A stretch of 64,000 nt of DNA from Antitrichia curtipendula (Eukaryota; Streptophyta; Bryopsida; Hypnales; Leucodontaceae). Numbering within the stretch: position 1 is the first letter of the stretch; every line of letters begins with the position of its first letter. This document shows positions 20,908-34,502 of the stretch, one piece after another. The position numbers and the translations under genes are program-made. The stretch is from positions 54,884,029 through 54,948,028 of the forward strand of contig OX579633.1 of assembly GCA_951230915.1 (NCBI GenBank), given 5' to 3'. Under the pieces are notes generated by a model. It searched no databases, was not told where the DNA came from, and saw nothing but the letters and a program-made list of their open reading frames with translations.

Positions 20908-23608
20908 ATTGCTAAAATAGAAGAAGCTCTCAGCCCTCTTGGATAGAGACAGATATTTCAAAACACAATAGGTAAATTTGAAGACAGCAAGTGTAAAATG
21001 TAGTAATAATGACATTTATGATTTTGGTGGATTTTACATTATGTATGTTTGCCTCATATAAGGTATTATATGATTATATATAAAAGAGTTGTTGCACAAA
21101 CTCTAGAAATTGCAATTATTGCTTGTCGCACAGAACAAATGATTAGAGTATTCTATATTAAAAGCTTCTAATACTTTTATCCAACCGAATTCGTAGGAGG
21201 GAATTGTGATGGCAAACAATGTTTTGTATAATGTCAGTATAGGCATGCACATTCTTTTAACAAATTAGAATTTTTGTTTAGTAGTGAATTGTAAATTTGT
21301 CCATGACAAAGCATTCTAAAAAGAATTTGCTTGTATAGAACATCAGGTGAGGAACACAATGGAGTGTATACATTGTATGAAAATAAAGTTGTTTAAGTTA
21401 GATATTTACAGCACTCTAAAGACATAATTTGGTCTCCGCCAAAGGTAGGCAGTATGAAATTGATTGTTTAGATGAAAACAAGAAGTACCAAAGAAAGTAG
21501 AATCAATTGTATTGAATACTGAGTACTTCACCAAAATTACAAACAGAATAAATGTCTTGTATACCAAAACTGCATAAGAACATTGTGTTCGCAGAAATAA
21601 CCTAAATCACACCTAATTTGGAATTTGCCATGAATTGCACTAGAAATTATTGCATGTAGTCTTTAGATTGTAATATATATTTTTTGGCCAAGGCAAAGTT
21701 GTATGTTGTGTATCTAGTCCAATGTAATGTCCGAGTGCACTTTGTGTATTATATGCATCTTTGTATTGGTTAAATATAGGGTTTGCCTATGAACAAAATT
21801 GTTAGTCAATTGTGAACACAATGCTTTTGTTTAAAACTACTAGAATGTACTTTTGAACAATAGATTGTCATATAATCATACAAAAAAAGATGTTGAGTTT
21901 TTAGTTTAATCCGCTTTCAACGTTGCAAGTTATACAACAAATGTACTGTTTAACATTGAATGTGGATTGCACAAGAATTCATAGGTGTTAAATTAAAACC
22001 AATGTGTTTACCAAGAAATCAAAGTTTCAATGGAATTTTTACTATATTGTTACCCATGATTAATGATCAAAACCCAAGTAAGTATGAGAACAAGGAAATC
22101 ACTAGCTGGTCTACCCCCCTCCATTTGCTACATAGACACCTCTATAGCCTAGGTAATTATATTTGAAAATACTTTTACATTGAAATTTGAAGTGAAATTG
22201 TAAGAACATGGTGACACATATCAAGGTTGACATGTATTATAAACATATAACAAATTTGACAATATTGACACGTAGTTTCAAATGCAAATGATTCATATAT
22301 GGCCCCAATTTAAAACAATTACGTCAATAAAACACCTACATCATGGTACAGGCCTTGCAAATATATACTCACAACATATTATCTCTAAAAAAATAATTGC
22401 CAACATTGGACAATTTGTTAAGGGGTTGATCTAGTATAATTGTTTAATAAGGGAAGTCTTGAAGATAGTTTTAAGGTAATGGTGACTATCCAAGAAGTTG
22501 ATGCTGAGGAACTGAAATCCCTAACTACTTCAAATAGCTATGCAAGGTCATGAGCAAACACGCAAGAAGTTATCTAATGAAGAATACAACAATGTTTCAC
22601 TAGTAGCGCTTGGAACACGTTGTTTTCCAATTGTATATCACACCATATATCATACCAAAGGTTGAAACTTAGGGGCACCAATGAAGAAAACATATATGTT
22701 GTATTTATTGAAGTAGAGTTAAAATAAGCAATACTTGTTTTATGTAGATTATGATTTGCAAGAACCATATATTAACAAATTTGTGAACCACAAATACATG
22801 AGTATATCTACTTGGAAAATAGAAGAAATTATATGAAAGGGCTAATCCCCCTGAATGACTTGTGTGTACCCATGAATCAAAACCATCGTCAGATTTGGAA
22901 TAATGGAACGCCTACCTGGATGTTGAACTACTAAGTAAGTAACAAGTACTACAAAGAATTATTGTATAATTGTAGAGATTGACCCACATTTAGTTTCATA
23001 ACTAAATTCACATGCTTTCCAAAGAGTGGATCTTCATGTTGGTGGTGAAATTGCAGAAGTACACACAAAAATATGAATGTTCCACAATACATTCAGAAAG
23101 CAAAAGTGAAATCATGTCTTTTGTGCAATTCCCTAGAGTTGTAAGGGACTACTTTGTGTACTCTCCAGAATAACATAACAAGTGGAATTGCAAGAAAAAT
23201 TGCATAGATGGCATACAAAATGCGCTTTGAAATTTTAATTAACTCTATAAGTAATGGAATGACAAAAAGAGAAGATACAATCGCGGGACATAATGAAGTA
23301 TAATAATAGGTTGTATGAAAGACTTAAGATTTCTAAAGACAAATTCTGACAATTCACATTCCAAATCTTTCAACTTTATTACGTCAAAAGAGAGACAATG
23401 TGCAAAAGTCAAATCTCTTATTATTGAGTTTTTACCACTCCACAAATACCTGCATAACTACATATTGATTGAATATCCTATTATATAGTTTTTGTCACCC
23501 AACTTTCATGGTCTGTGACTCCTTATTAAAATTGACCTTAGTATACGTATATTGTGTCCAGTGGAATATATTGCAGTATTATTGTACAATTTAGTTATTA
23601 CATACACA
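20908..23608. other. AT-rich intergenic DNA
   Basis: I see no gene, RNA gene or repeat end here. Short open frames are what AT-rich DNA gives by chance. Confidence 0.5.
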
Positions 23609-23842
23609 GTAACTCTTAAACATTCATAGGGCATAGTATATATGTTGACGTATAATTGTCACTTACTATCAATAAGAAATTTTAATTTGGGATCTCAAGT
23701 AGTTCATAAGAACAACATTGATCTATTCTCCAATTTCTTTGTTGATATGAAATGTAATAGAGGTGTGGATCCATTCCAAATACAAGAAAAATACCCTGTA
23801 TTGTAGGGATCACAGCGGCACGCTCAATCGTTTAGGGGTTAA
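23609..23842 (+). mobile_element. TTAA element, class A (234 bp)
   Basis: Left end decayed (GTAACTCTTAAAC), right end CGTTTAGGGGTTAA intact. It shares ATTTGGGATCTCAAGTAG, TTGATCTATTCTCCAA and AGCGGCACG with the copies at 31921, 36765, 48955 and 57556. The length of 234 bp equals the intact copies. Confidence 0.85.
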
Positions 23843-25896
23843 ACTAGGGTTAACAAAAACGAAAAATGTCCATACTGATGCCCCGTACTCAAAAAGAGAC
23901 CTAACCACAGAAAAGCTGAAACACGGAGCATTGTGAATGTTATACATTTTTACGTAATCTGGTCCAAAATACAGAAAAATCTAATGGTTGACCTTAGATT
24001 TGTACAAATCATATTATTTGTTGAAAACTTGAGTATCCCAAAGAATATATTTTAAAAGTAGGCTTGTCATTTAAGGATTGGTATAGTCTACAGGTAGGCT
24101 AAATTAAGCATGAACTAATTGGTGGCTTGAAGCGTATCCTACTTCCAACCAATAGCCTTGTAGCTACATTGCCAAGCATCATTTCTAATTTCAGTTTTGG
24201 TTACTATATTACATTTCAGTAAAGTTCTTTTTGTATTTTTTAAAACACAATCTTATGTTATCAAACCATGAAAATTACTGAAGAATTTGTTAGATTTCAC
24301 ATATTTGCAGTTTTTGAGCAAAATTTATTATTTGTATGTATTGAATGAAAACAAATAAATTCAACCGTGTTAAGTTTTTCCATTGGATGCAATTAGTCAC
24401 AAATAAGGTAATTAAATGTCTAGAAATCTTTAGGTCGTTCTCACTTTGCAATTCCTTATTCAACTTTGTACTCCCATTCCATGAAGTGGTAAAGAGGCAA
24501 AGATGAGTTAATAAAAAAAATGATTGATTATTTTATGCAGTTTTTTTTTATGTCAAGTGGCTCCCAAATTGAGTTTCTATTTCTACTAAATCCAAATCTT
24601 GAGAGTGCATCGCTTTGACACAAAAGCTTTTGAGACATGTGGCCATGTAAGCGCTCATGAGAGGACTTGAAACTTGTAGCATGGTGTGAAGCTACAAGCC
24701 ATATTTACAAACTTTCAACCAATCAAAACTTAGAAATTTAGTGGATTGGTGGGACTTGGGACATGTTGGGAGCATTTAGGGACTTAGTATGAATAACCAA
24801 TTAGGGTCTCTATATTAAGAATCTAGGTCATCAAAGTTTAGGTTACCAAAATTTCAATACACATGGCCTCATAGAGGTCTCAAACATAATGAAATTAGAG
24901 CACAATAAAAGCCTTTCTCTTACTTCTAAAGTTCTTGAGCCAAACATTTGAGGTCATAATTTCAAACATTATAAACATAAAAGAGATGAAATGAAGGAGG
25001 CCAAGTAGAATTGTTGAGATTTAAGTTCCATCTTAAAGTATAAATTGCCAAAATAACAATAATGATAGTACATTAGTTTTTTTTGTTATACTAAAACTTG
25101 ATAACACCTTGATGGCCACAAATTCGCCTTCTTTGTTTAATGAACTTAAATTTTGGTGTTCAAGCTTGGCTTGATTTTGTCTTTGAAGCTTTAAAATGAT
25201 TTCCAAAATTTTGGACTTCATTCTTAATGAAAGGACCTTTACATTGATTCCACTAAGTGAACTTCCAAGTTGTGAGGATTGAAACATGTTAGGGTTCCAA
25301 AACGTTTCCAAATCCTAGTGTACTGTAAATTGGCCCTTAGGGATGGTTCACATTGTATCCCATGTCTCACCTTTACAAATCCAAATTCAACTTTATATCC
25401 CAACTTTATTAGGCTGAAGAAAGTGTTAAAAGAACGCCCAAGCATTTTGTGCAAAGTATTGTTGGGACTGGGCTCCCACTTTCTTAGCACAAAAACTTGT
25501 GAAACGCAAATATTTGTGAAACATTTTTCCATGTAGACAATTTAAAGTGAAGTGTGACATTGAACATGGTGAGAGCAACCATGCTAGACTTGGATTGGAA
25601 AGATGTAAAAACAACATCTAATTTTTATAATGCGAACTTGTTTGTCTTTTTTTATATTTCATGATTCCTAGCCAGCACCCTAAGTCCTCAATTTCAGCTT
25701 CCCCGCCAATCAGATTTTGAGGATTCAGGAACCGCCCTGGTTTTCTTTTGTCTGAATGCGAACCCAAAAACTGTACTTTCCCGTGATTTTATTGTTTATT
25801 GTTGGAGTTTGGATATGGCCACATCAGCATTTCCACTGGGGTTCTTCTGTCATTGAAATTTTGGCAGTGTAGAAATCGATCGAGTAATGAAGCTAC
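23843..25896. other. AT-rich intergenic DNA
   Basis: No supported gene. An unremarkable 85-97 codon frame exists on each strand at 25239-25536, but neither shows a domain or a splice pattern. Confidence 0.45.
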
Positions 25897-25899
25897 TTA

Positions 25900-26270
25900 G
25901 GACGGCTTCACACTATGACCGGCCAAGTCAAGAGGCTGTGGGCTACTGTGATTGAGTGGCTAAACTTTGGTGAGAGGCCAAGAGAATTTGCTGAAAATAG
26001 AGAATAAATGCTGAAATTGACAACATTTATTGCTGAAACTGATGGCCTTTGGGCAAAAGTTTGGGTCTAGCATTTTTCTGGACCCAAACTCTTGCCTAGA
26101 GGCCGTCAATCTTGGATGATAAAGTTTGTCATGTAGGCAAATGATGGATGATGGCCTGTGGAGTTTGGCCTCTAGTGTGAAGGCGTGAGCGGCCGGACTC
26201 TCGATTTCGTGCAATCTGATTAGTACACACCAGCGACCTCTCGACCTTTGGCCATAGTGTGAAGCCGCCC
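25900..26270. mobile_element. Tourist-like MITE (371 bp)
   Basis: Terminal inverted repeats GGACGGCTTCACACTATG at the left and CATAGTGTGAAGCCGCCC at the right, flanked by TTA (25897-25899 and 26271-26273). A TTA/TAA 3-bp duplication is the PIF/Harbinger (Tourist) pattern. The centre folds: AGTTTGGGTCTAG pairs with CTGGACCCAAACT around 26060-26095, and flanking bases extend the stem. Confidence 0.85.
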
Positions 26271-26273
26271 TTA

Positions 26274-27124
26274 CATCCATGGACATGAATGCCATGTGCA
26301 GCATATGGATGAAAATTTGTTTATTTATCGAAAACATTTCAGATTCATCCAAAACGAGTAATATCATCTCCAGACTCTGAAGCAATTGAGCATTTTCGTT
26401 CACTTGAAAAGGTAGAATATGTCGTCAAATTCTCAAAAGAGAAACTGTACCAAAATCTTAAAAAATCGAAACCCTCATGGCTCAAATGGCCCAACTCATT
26501 GATTCAAATTTGTTTGATTTTTGAAATTGTTAAAAGGTATCGGCTCCCTAAAATATCAAAAATCATATTATCATAAGAGCAAGGTAGGGTTGATAAAATC
26601 GTGTCAAATAATTGTGAAGAAAAACATGTTTTGACAAATGTCAATATTAGGAGAAAATGAGGCAGTTTAATGGCTGTTCATCTTGTATTGTGGCAAATAG
26701 CTGCTTTGTCCAAAAAGGACATTAACCCATAAACGATTAAGGGTGTTCTTTGAGAAAAAAATCTCAGAAACTCCCAACTTTTAGTGCATTTCCCAAAATT
26801 AGACATTAATTACTTTTTTTGAATTTCAATGTACAAAAATATGTTGAACAAAAAAGTCATTGTGTACAAAAAAATTCAGCCCATTTGACTGCGTGGATTG
26901 TATGATTATAAAGTTTGAAGTGAAAAAATCAACTTTTTTTCATTCCTGCACAACAAGGACACCAAACTTCAACCCTTGCTTCAAGCATCCTGGAGTAAAA
27001 TTTTGCTCTACACAAAATGAAATTTTTGACCATTCATAGGTATATGATATTAGGTTCACTCATGATAAATTTCAAAAGCAAATGTAGAATCTAGCTTATT
27101 TTAAATCACCAAGCGATGCAAGGA
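26274..27124. other. AT-rich intergenic DNA
   Basis: Nothing recognisable. TTAACCCATAAACG near 26725 resembles a TTAA-element end, but no partner end was found. Confidence 0.45.
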
Positions 27125-27127
27125 GGT

Positions 27128-27416
27128 CACTACAAGAAAAAGGGCCATTTTTTACTAAGGATTTTGACTAATGAAACACTGAAACTACTAAGACTTTTTT
27201 ACTAGACTAGTATCAATCAAGTGGTTTGATTTATGACTACGTGTAGTCATAAACTAAATTACACATGACTACGTGTAGTCATACATTAAATTGTTTATGA
27301 CTAACTAAACTATTTATGACTACATGTGGTCTTAAATACTAGTCAAAAAGTCCTAGTTGTTTTGGTCTTTTTTGTAATCAAAATTCTTAGTCAAAATGGC
27401 CCTTTTTCTTGTAGTG
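27128..27416. mobile_element. Miniature CACTA element (289 bp)
   Basis: Perfect inverted ends of at least 24 bp, beginning CACTACAAGAAAAAGGGCC and mirrored at the right end, flanked by the 3-bp duplication GGT (27125-27127 and 27417-27419). These are the classic En/Spm (CACTA) features. Inside, the near-palindrome ATGACTACGTGTAGTCAT occurs twice plus a third variant. It has no coding capacity, so a CACTA transposase from elsewhere must have moved it. Confidence 0.95.
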
Positions 27417-27419
27417 GGT

Positions 27420-28881
27420 GAAGTGAAATGGCAATAAACTAGTCATTTTTCAATATTTCTTGTGCAATGATAAAGTTTTTTATTTGAAATCTAAATAGGA
27501 AAAAGTTAGAGATAAACATTTAAAATATGTGAAAAAAAACTCAATTTTTTTGAGACTACAAGATAATAGGGCCTAAAAAGTTAGATTTTTTTTGTTTAAA
27601 TTGTCTAGACATAGTTAACAAAGTTTGACTCCTCTTAGAATGTGATTTGAGAGCTCTTATTTTTTTTGACAATTGTATGCCATATTATATTAATTATATA
27701 CACCCCATTTTTCAAAAGTTGATAAATATTTTTGCATAAGGTTCTCCAAAGATGCCCAAAGTACCCAAGCTACCTAAATTCTTTTGGGCAACATAACTTT
27801 TGAATTGAGCATCCAATTGGGGAAAAATTTACATTTCCACTTGGGAGATATATATTTGCACCATGTGTAACAATTTTGAGAACACCCAATAAAAATTAAC
27901 TTCATATGACACTATAGGTAGTTTATTCTATTATCATTGGGCCTTTGACAAAAAAATCAATAAAAAAAATAGTTATAATATATCAAATGACATGATTATG
28001 GTCTCATTTCAAAGATAATCAAGTCAAGGTTTTGTATTAAGTTCCAAATTCCTAAATGAGTAAAGCATGGGTTAGTTATTAAGGTTTAGTGAGGTATGGT
28101 CAAGGTTCTGCTTAAATTAGAAATTGCCCTATTGGCACTTCTTTATTGCTTCCTTAAAGGTTTCATTGTCATACATGATAATATTTTGTCATTTTCATCT
28201 TTGAACTCTTCTTCCTTTCTTTGGCCTCTGTGGTCATCCACAAGTGCTAACTTAGTTAACAGTTTTCATTTGATTTTGGTATTTTGCAACTAACGTTGCT
28301 ATAGCTAAGGCGCTGAGGCTATAAATTGTATATCTAACTAAGGTCTTCATAGCTAATAATCTATATCTTTTGCAAATTTTGGTCAAATGGAATAAAATTT
28401 GCACTACTAGTAAAGAACTCCATTAGGAAGAAATTTAGCCCTCCAAAGGGCTGTGAGTTTGGCTATTCCCAATATTGGGAACTGGCCCCAGCTGGTCGTC
28501 AAAAATACTTATATAAAAAAAAAAATCCAAAAAAAATCCAAAAAAATCCAAAAAAAGTCTTAGAAAAAATTAAGAATTTTTTTAGGTTTTTTCTTTCTTC
28601 TAAAATTATTAATATCTGACGTGGTCGGTCTTCGACCAGCTCAATCTGCACGAGCCAGAAGTTCCCATGCTTTTGGAGAAGGGGCCCTTTCATGGGCTCA
28701 AATCCCTCCTAATGTAATGTCTTTCTTGCAATGCTTGAAAACTTGGATTTAAAACTAAACCCTAAAAGATATGAATTTATAAAGATAGAAAAGTGATAAT
28801 AGGAGCCAAGTGATAGTAAGGTAAACTACATGTACCCAAATTCTCAATTGTCCATTGAACAGACACTTGGTCCTTTAAGAA
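27420..28881. other. AT-rich intergenic DNA with an A-rich tract
   Basis: No gene seen. At 28518-28556 a run of AAAAAAATCC repeats occurs. Around 28480-28680 imperfect inverted pieces (GGGAACT...AGCTGGTCG against CGACCAGCT...AGTTCCC) hint at an old MITE without clear ends. Confidence 0.4.
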
Positions 28882-29781
28882 TTAATCCCTAAAAGACCAA
28901 GTTGTCTTTTGGGGAAACATAGAAATTTTGGGCAGATACATGTGATTGGAGATTTTTGTACTTTAGATTGAAATTCTAATAGAAGGTGGGGACGACAAAT
29001 TTCTTTTAGTTGCACTAACTTTCATGACAGTTGGAATTATGAACAAAAAGTTATGGTCTAATATGTTGCTTTTTACGTTTGGCAAGCAGATTGAGCAGTT
29101 TTTAAAAATCATTTTTGTCAAAAATTAAAAATTGAAATTGGTTTTGGAGATTTATATGTATGTGGAGATCTTTAAATCATTCCATTTGGATTTATGAGAT
29201 GAAAGTTATGAGGAGTTTTTGTTTGCAGGCAGTTATGGATTCTCTACTCTAAAATGAACTTTGAAGTCTCTTATTTTATTCAAATTTCAATATTTTTGAG
29301 AATATGTAAGACCAAAGGTTGTAAAATGTTACTCACAACATTACAACAGTTGGGATTGAGTTTCTTTTTATTTCCATAACTAGATTATTAATATTTGATG
29401 TTTTAATCATTCTCTACTTCTTTTTACTTCCTATTTTTTTCTCACATGTTGCACAATTCCAAATGGTTTGAATTTTTTTTAAAGGCACCTTACTTAGGCT
29501 GAGTATGGAATCTAGAGAAGTACCAATGACATGGCCTTTTCCTCTTAGGAATTTCACCTTTTGAAGGTAGCTGCCCGGTTTTCCACATGACCAAAAGAAA
29601 CTTTTCAAATTGTTCTATCTTCCAATCCACTTGGTGAAAAAATCTGAATTTTTTTCCACATCTTTTGAAACTATTAGCATATGCAAAAAAGCGCTTTTGT
29701 TTTTAGATGTGGTTGATGCTCTAAAAATGGCAGTTTTTGAGAGTTTTTGGTAAAAACTGAGCTTGGTCCTTTAGGGGTTGA
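28882..29781 (-). mobile_element. TTAA element, class B, inverted copy
   Basis: Ends TTAATCCCTAAAAGACC and GGTCCTTTAGGGGTTGA (both slightly mutated), 900 bp. It is a near-identical inverted copy of 34503-35424. A 64-codon frame on the minus strand (29414-29608) encodes the same peptide as the plus-strand frame in the other copy, which simply reflects recent common origin. Confidence 0.9.
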
Positions 29782-31920
29782 AGTGATTTGTGCTTTAAGT
29801 TGTTTTTCCCATTAGTTGGTCATGTTCCCATGTACAAGATGACAAAGGACTTATGCGATGGCAATTCTTTTTAACCAAGTTTGACGTCACTAGTCTAAAT
29901 AAAGATAGAGCTTCTAGTCTAGTTGGGGGCCCATGATTTATGTAGTATGTAGCTAAAAATTGTGAAGTTTTTCAAACAAGATACCTTCATTGAAAAAGCT
30001 GAATTTCTGCAGTTTTTGGAAGCTACTTTTGAGATTGTTCTAAATTGGCCATGTCTTCTAGGTATAATAGTACACAATAATCATGATTCAATAAGGTTTT
30101 AAACCCAAGATTTGGATTTGCTATGAATAGAAGGCTATTTCTCTGCCTTGAAGTTGTGTTACGTTTCGTCAAAAAATATGTTTAAAAAAAAAGTAAAAAT
30201 ACTGAATCATTGTTACTACAAGTAATTACTATACTCTCCAATTGCTTTACTTGGTCTTCCTCTTCATGCTGTATATTTTTGAACTTTCAAGGCTTCTAAG
30301 TATGGCCTCACCTTTATCAACTCAAGAGTTAAGAGGAAAGGGTCTAAAGATGTCCTTATGATAATGATTGCCCACATTGGCAAAAACTTTGATCAAAATT
30401 TCCTCAAATTTTGATGATATTGACTCCCAACATAAATTAACTCAAAACCGACTCAATTTGATATGAAGAAATGAGGAATCCCTTTGTTTGCAAACTTGCT
30501 AGTTAGCCATCTAGAAAACTAGGTGAAAATAGTTGGACATTTATGTAATCCACTATATGATTGTCATGGATGGGTTATTTCAAAAGTCATTGCAGCTAAA
30601 GTTTAATTGTAATTTTTGAATGGGGTTTAATTCAATTGCAATCATAAGATCTATAGCAAGAAATCAAAAAGTCCTTAACTGGAGAAATTTCATCTCTTTA
30701 TTTCTAGTGACACCAAATTTTAGTTATTCCAAGGTTAAGTGCACCTAAGATTGAAGAAATCAAACTTGAGAAAAGCAAGGCTTTGTAATTTCCTTCGTTA
30801 TTGCAACCAATTCAATGCAAGATTACTTCTTCTTCAAGGAGAATTTATAAGAAGGTTAGGCATTGCCCAAAAATTCTAACTTGAGATTTGAAGACAAGCA
30901 TCACAACGTTCTTATCTATTCATCTGATTAAGTGGAATTTCAAATTTGTTTGAAATCAACTTGAGAAATAAACTTTATTGTGAATGAACTACTTTGTAAG
31001 TTAGTTAAGTTGCATTGGAAAAACTTCATCTATATATTTGTATTTTTTCACATTCTCCTATTGACTGTAGGAAATATCTTAGTTCTAATTCTCTTATATA
31101 GCCTTCAAAATACCATCTATCCAAAAATTGGAAATGTCTCTTCCAAGTTGGATTCTGAAGGAGATCATTCTTTGTGATTTTATGGTATACATGTGAGTTA
31201 ATAGGGTATTTGATGTAGGCCTATTTGTCTAAAACATGGTATTTAAAATGATCATATTTTTATATAAAAAGCTAAGTGGGTTATATTTCTGGTACACTAT
31301 GTTTTTTTATAAACTTATTTGTTTGGTTTTTAAATGGGGCTATTTTAAGTAAAGATTTTGTTTGTCCAACTTTATCCTATCTATATAATTCATCCAAAAA
31401 AAAATCTATTACATATGCACACATGGTATTCACCATGAAACCAATAAAAATCATATGAATTAAAGGACTATTGTCCAAGTGAAATTTTTTATTAATAAAT
31501 TTTTAGTATTTCTCATTACTATGGCATGTATTTAAAACAATTTAATATGGAGAGCAATAAACATTACTAAAAAAAATTACAACTATTTGTCAATGCTAAG
31601 TAAAACATCCTACTACCTAATGTGTTTTTACATACCCTAATTTATAAATACTAAATTATATAGTATTTCATGAACCGTATAGTAGCTATGCATATCATAT
31701 AAATTTGTTATCTTTTGAATTAAATGGACTCTATCTTTTAATTCAAGTGGTTCCTAAAACATAAGCTAGTGATCTCTCCAAGGTTAGACTTCACTCCAAT
31801 AAATTTCAATAATCATGTTTTTATCATTATGTCAATAAAGTGCAAATTTTTGGTCACAAATTGAAAAAATTCAATAAAGGATTAGATAAAGTTTCAAGAA
31901 AAAACTTCAACTATCAAAGT
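29782..31920. other. AT-rich intergenic DNA
   Basis: No supported gene, RNA or repeat boundary; small frames at 30980 and 31276 look random. Confidence 0.5.
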
Positions 31921-32154
31921 TTAACCCCTAAACGCCTGTAGGGAACCGTATATACGCTGACGTATAATTGTCATTTGCTATCAATTAGAAATTTCAATTT
32001 GGGATTTCAAGTAGCTCACTCGAACCGCATTGATCTATTCTCCAACTTCTTTGTTGGTCTCAAATGTAGTAGAGGTGTGGATCTATTCCAAATACACTAA
32101 AAATACACCATATTGTACTGGCCACAGCGGCACGTCTCGTCGTTTAGGGGTTAA
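31921..32154 (+). mobile_element. TTAA element, class A (234 bp), intact ends
   Basis: Left end TTAACCCCTAAACG, right end CGTTTAGGGGTTAA: a perfect inverted repeat with TTAA on both sides. Best-preserved class A copy and a good reference for the class. Confidence 0.95.
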
Positions 32155-33530
32155 TTAGTAAAGTTCATAGATTCATGCTTTGATTTTAATGTTTTTATGA
32201 CTAACAAAGTTTAGTTGACTCTTTTCATTATCTAATTATCCAAATTCACTAAGGATCACCATATTCATTAATCTGGAAAAAATAGGTGTCCATTTTGTAC
32301 TCCACCTCAAAGCCAAAAAGTAACTTTAAACTAGATTTGAACCAGATTTGAAGGTATCAGATTCAGTCTAAGCCACTGAGATTTTTTCCCTTGCAAATCC
32401 CTCCTCACAAGTGAAGATACATGTAAAAAAAAGAAAACACTCAGCTTGGTTTGAGGTGATCACCTCAAACTTCTTGAAAGTCCCAAAATGTATCATTTTT
32501 CCCAAATTAACAAATATGGTGTTAAGGGTAATATTTCTAAGAGGACAAACAAACCAACATGCCTCAGCATATACGCAAGAAATTTTATGGTTCAACTATA
32601 TTTTGTTAGGGTAAAATTTGCTAGAGTACTTTTCATCTGGACATTGGTTACTTTAAAACAAAGAATCGGATAAACTATGAATGGAGTAGCCAAATTTATT
32701 TCATAAAACATCAAATACACCAAGAAATGGATGAAAGGCACTAAACCTACCAAGAGTTTAATGGATGAGCGTGCACACACGGATGCTTCTATTGATTCTC
32801 TTTGCAATGCCAAATATGTATGGCCTGTTCAGGTAAAAAAACAAGAAAAACACCTTGGCCGGTATAATCTATCAATCAAGTTTGGTACTGCACACAATTT
32901 GCAAGTCTAAAATAGAAACATGCTCCATTGGTGATAAAATTGCTTTAAAACTGAAAAATCTTAAATACAACACAAACAGAAGTGAAGTTTAGAAGGCATG
33001 AGAATTCAAATCAAGTACTAAGGTAGGAGGCTCATATTCTGCTCAGGCTCAAAAACGATCCACCTACTCAGATGTATTACATGCGTACATGCTGTTTTTC
33101 ATAGGTTTCAAAAATGTACAAGTAGAGTACATTTGAGAGGGTGAATTGTTTTAGAGGCCTATGGTCTTTTCATCTCAAAATTGTATAGTTAATTTCACAA
33201 AGCTCCAAAAAATATGAAACAACTTGGGTAAGATGTCAATTCTTCTTGTCTTTCAAGGAAAATTTACTGAAAAATAGTTCAAGAAGTTTCACCTCCCCAA
33301 AATTCACTTTCAGCCCTTAAATGGTCCATTCATGAGCATCGAGCTCCTACCTTAGGCTTCATTGGTACATAAGTTCCCTTATTACGTAGATCATCTTCAT
33401 TGGCAAGGAATAATTGCCTCAACATAAATTAAGAGTAAATTCAGGAAGCCTATCAATAACTTCAAAATGTTAGAAGTTTTCATAACACACTAAAGACCCA
33501 CCTCCAAGGGCTTTGTGTGATTTTCAATGG
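32155..33530. other. AT-rich intergenic DNA
   Basis: No supported gene. A stop-free run at 32700-32905 on the plus strand (TKSLMDERAHTDASIDSLC) contains a GT donor-like CAGGTAAAA but has no recognisable relatives; chance is possible. Confidence 0.4.
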
Positions 33531-34250
33531 TTAACCCCTTTGTTCCTTTGGGAGACAAATGGAATTTTGGGCATGTACCCATGGCTAAATTATTTTGTGC
33601 GATTTTTTGAAATTTTTATGGATGATGGGGACATCAAATATTTACGTGCCCATCTAATTTTTTTCATATTGACATTTATGGAAGAAGTTTAAAATGAATT
33701 TTTTGAAAACACCCAAGATTAGATAGTTCAAAACCTTCTCTTAAAAAATGTATTTTTTATAGATAAGTATTTAGAATAGATTCTTTAGACGTATATGTAG
33801 GCGGGGAGCGTTGAATCATTCAATTTTCATTAACGAGATGAAAGTTATGAGAAGTTTTTGTTTGCTAGTAGGTGTGGTTTTGAGAGAAATCACACCTAAT
33901 CCCAAACAAAAACTTCTCATGACTTTCATCTCATCAATCAAAATTGAATGATTCAAAGCTCCAAACCTATATATAAGTCTAAAGAACCTATTTCATGTAT
34001 TTATTTTTTAAACATGCAATTTTGAAAAAGTTTTTAGATTGACCAATGCAATCTTGTTTGTTTTCTAGTAATTCATTTTTAACTTCTTCAATAGATGTCA
34101 ATATGAAGAAAAGTTTAGATGCACATGTAAATGTTTGAATTCCCTATCATCCGTAAAAGTTTCAAAATATCACACAAAGTACTTTAATTATAAGAACATG
34201 CCCAAAATCCTGTTTGTCCCCAAAAAGGGCCAACGGTCCTTTATGGCTAA
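33531..34250. mobile_element. TTAA element, fold-back dimer (720 bp)
   Basis: The left half from TTAACCCC (33531) and the right half ending CTAA (34250) are reverse complements over nearly their whole length of about 360 bp, meeting near 33885-33900. Both halves start with the class C/E left end (GGGAGACAAATGG..., TTTTGGGCATG). It looks like two left halves joined head to head. Confidence 0.88.
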
Positions 34251-34502
34251 TTAGCCCCATTTGCAAAACCAATCCATTATGATTCTTGCCCAAAATGTAC
34301 ACATTTTGGTCATGATACAAGGCCAATGTAAGTACATGTATATATTGAACACTTTTAAAGTCAATACTGTCTTCTTAACGAGTCCAAAAAACATATTGCA
34401 AACTTTGACACTAATCCTCTTTCACTTATCAACAACACTAAATAAAAATTGTAACTTACTGAGGTATTGTAGTCATGAATAGATTGCTTTGACCCTTGCA
34501 TG

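Noticed and set aside
26720..26745. TTAACCCATAAACG as the end of another TTAA element
   Set aside because: No matching right end within 1.5 kb and no interior similarity to the classes.
32692..32905. Exon-like run with CAGGTAAAA donor
   Set aside because: Short, no acceptor, no recognised protein; AT-rich background can produce it.
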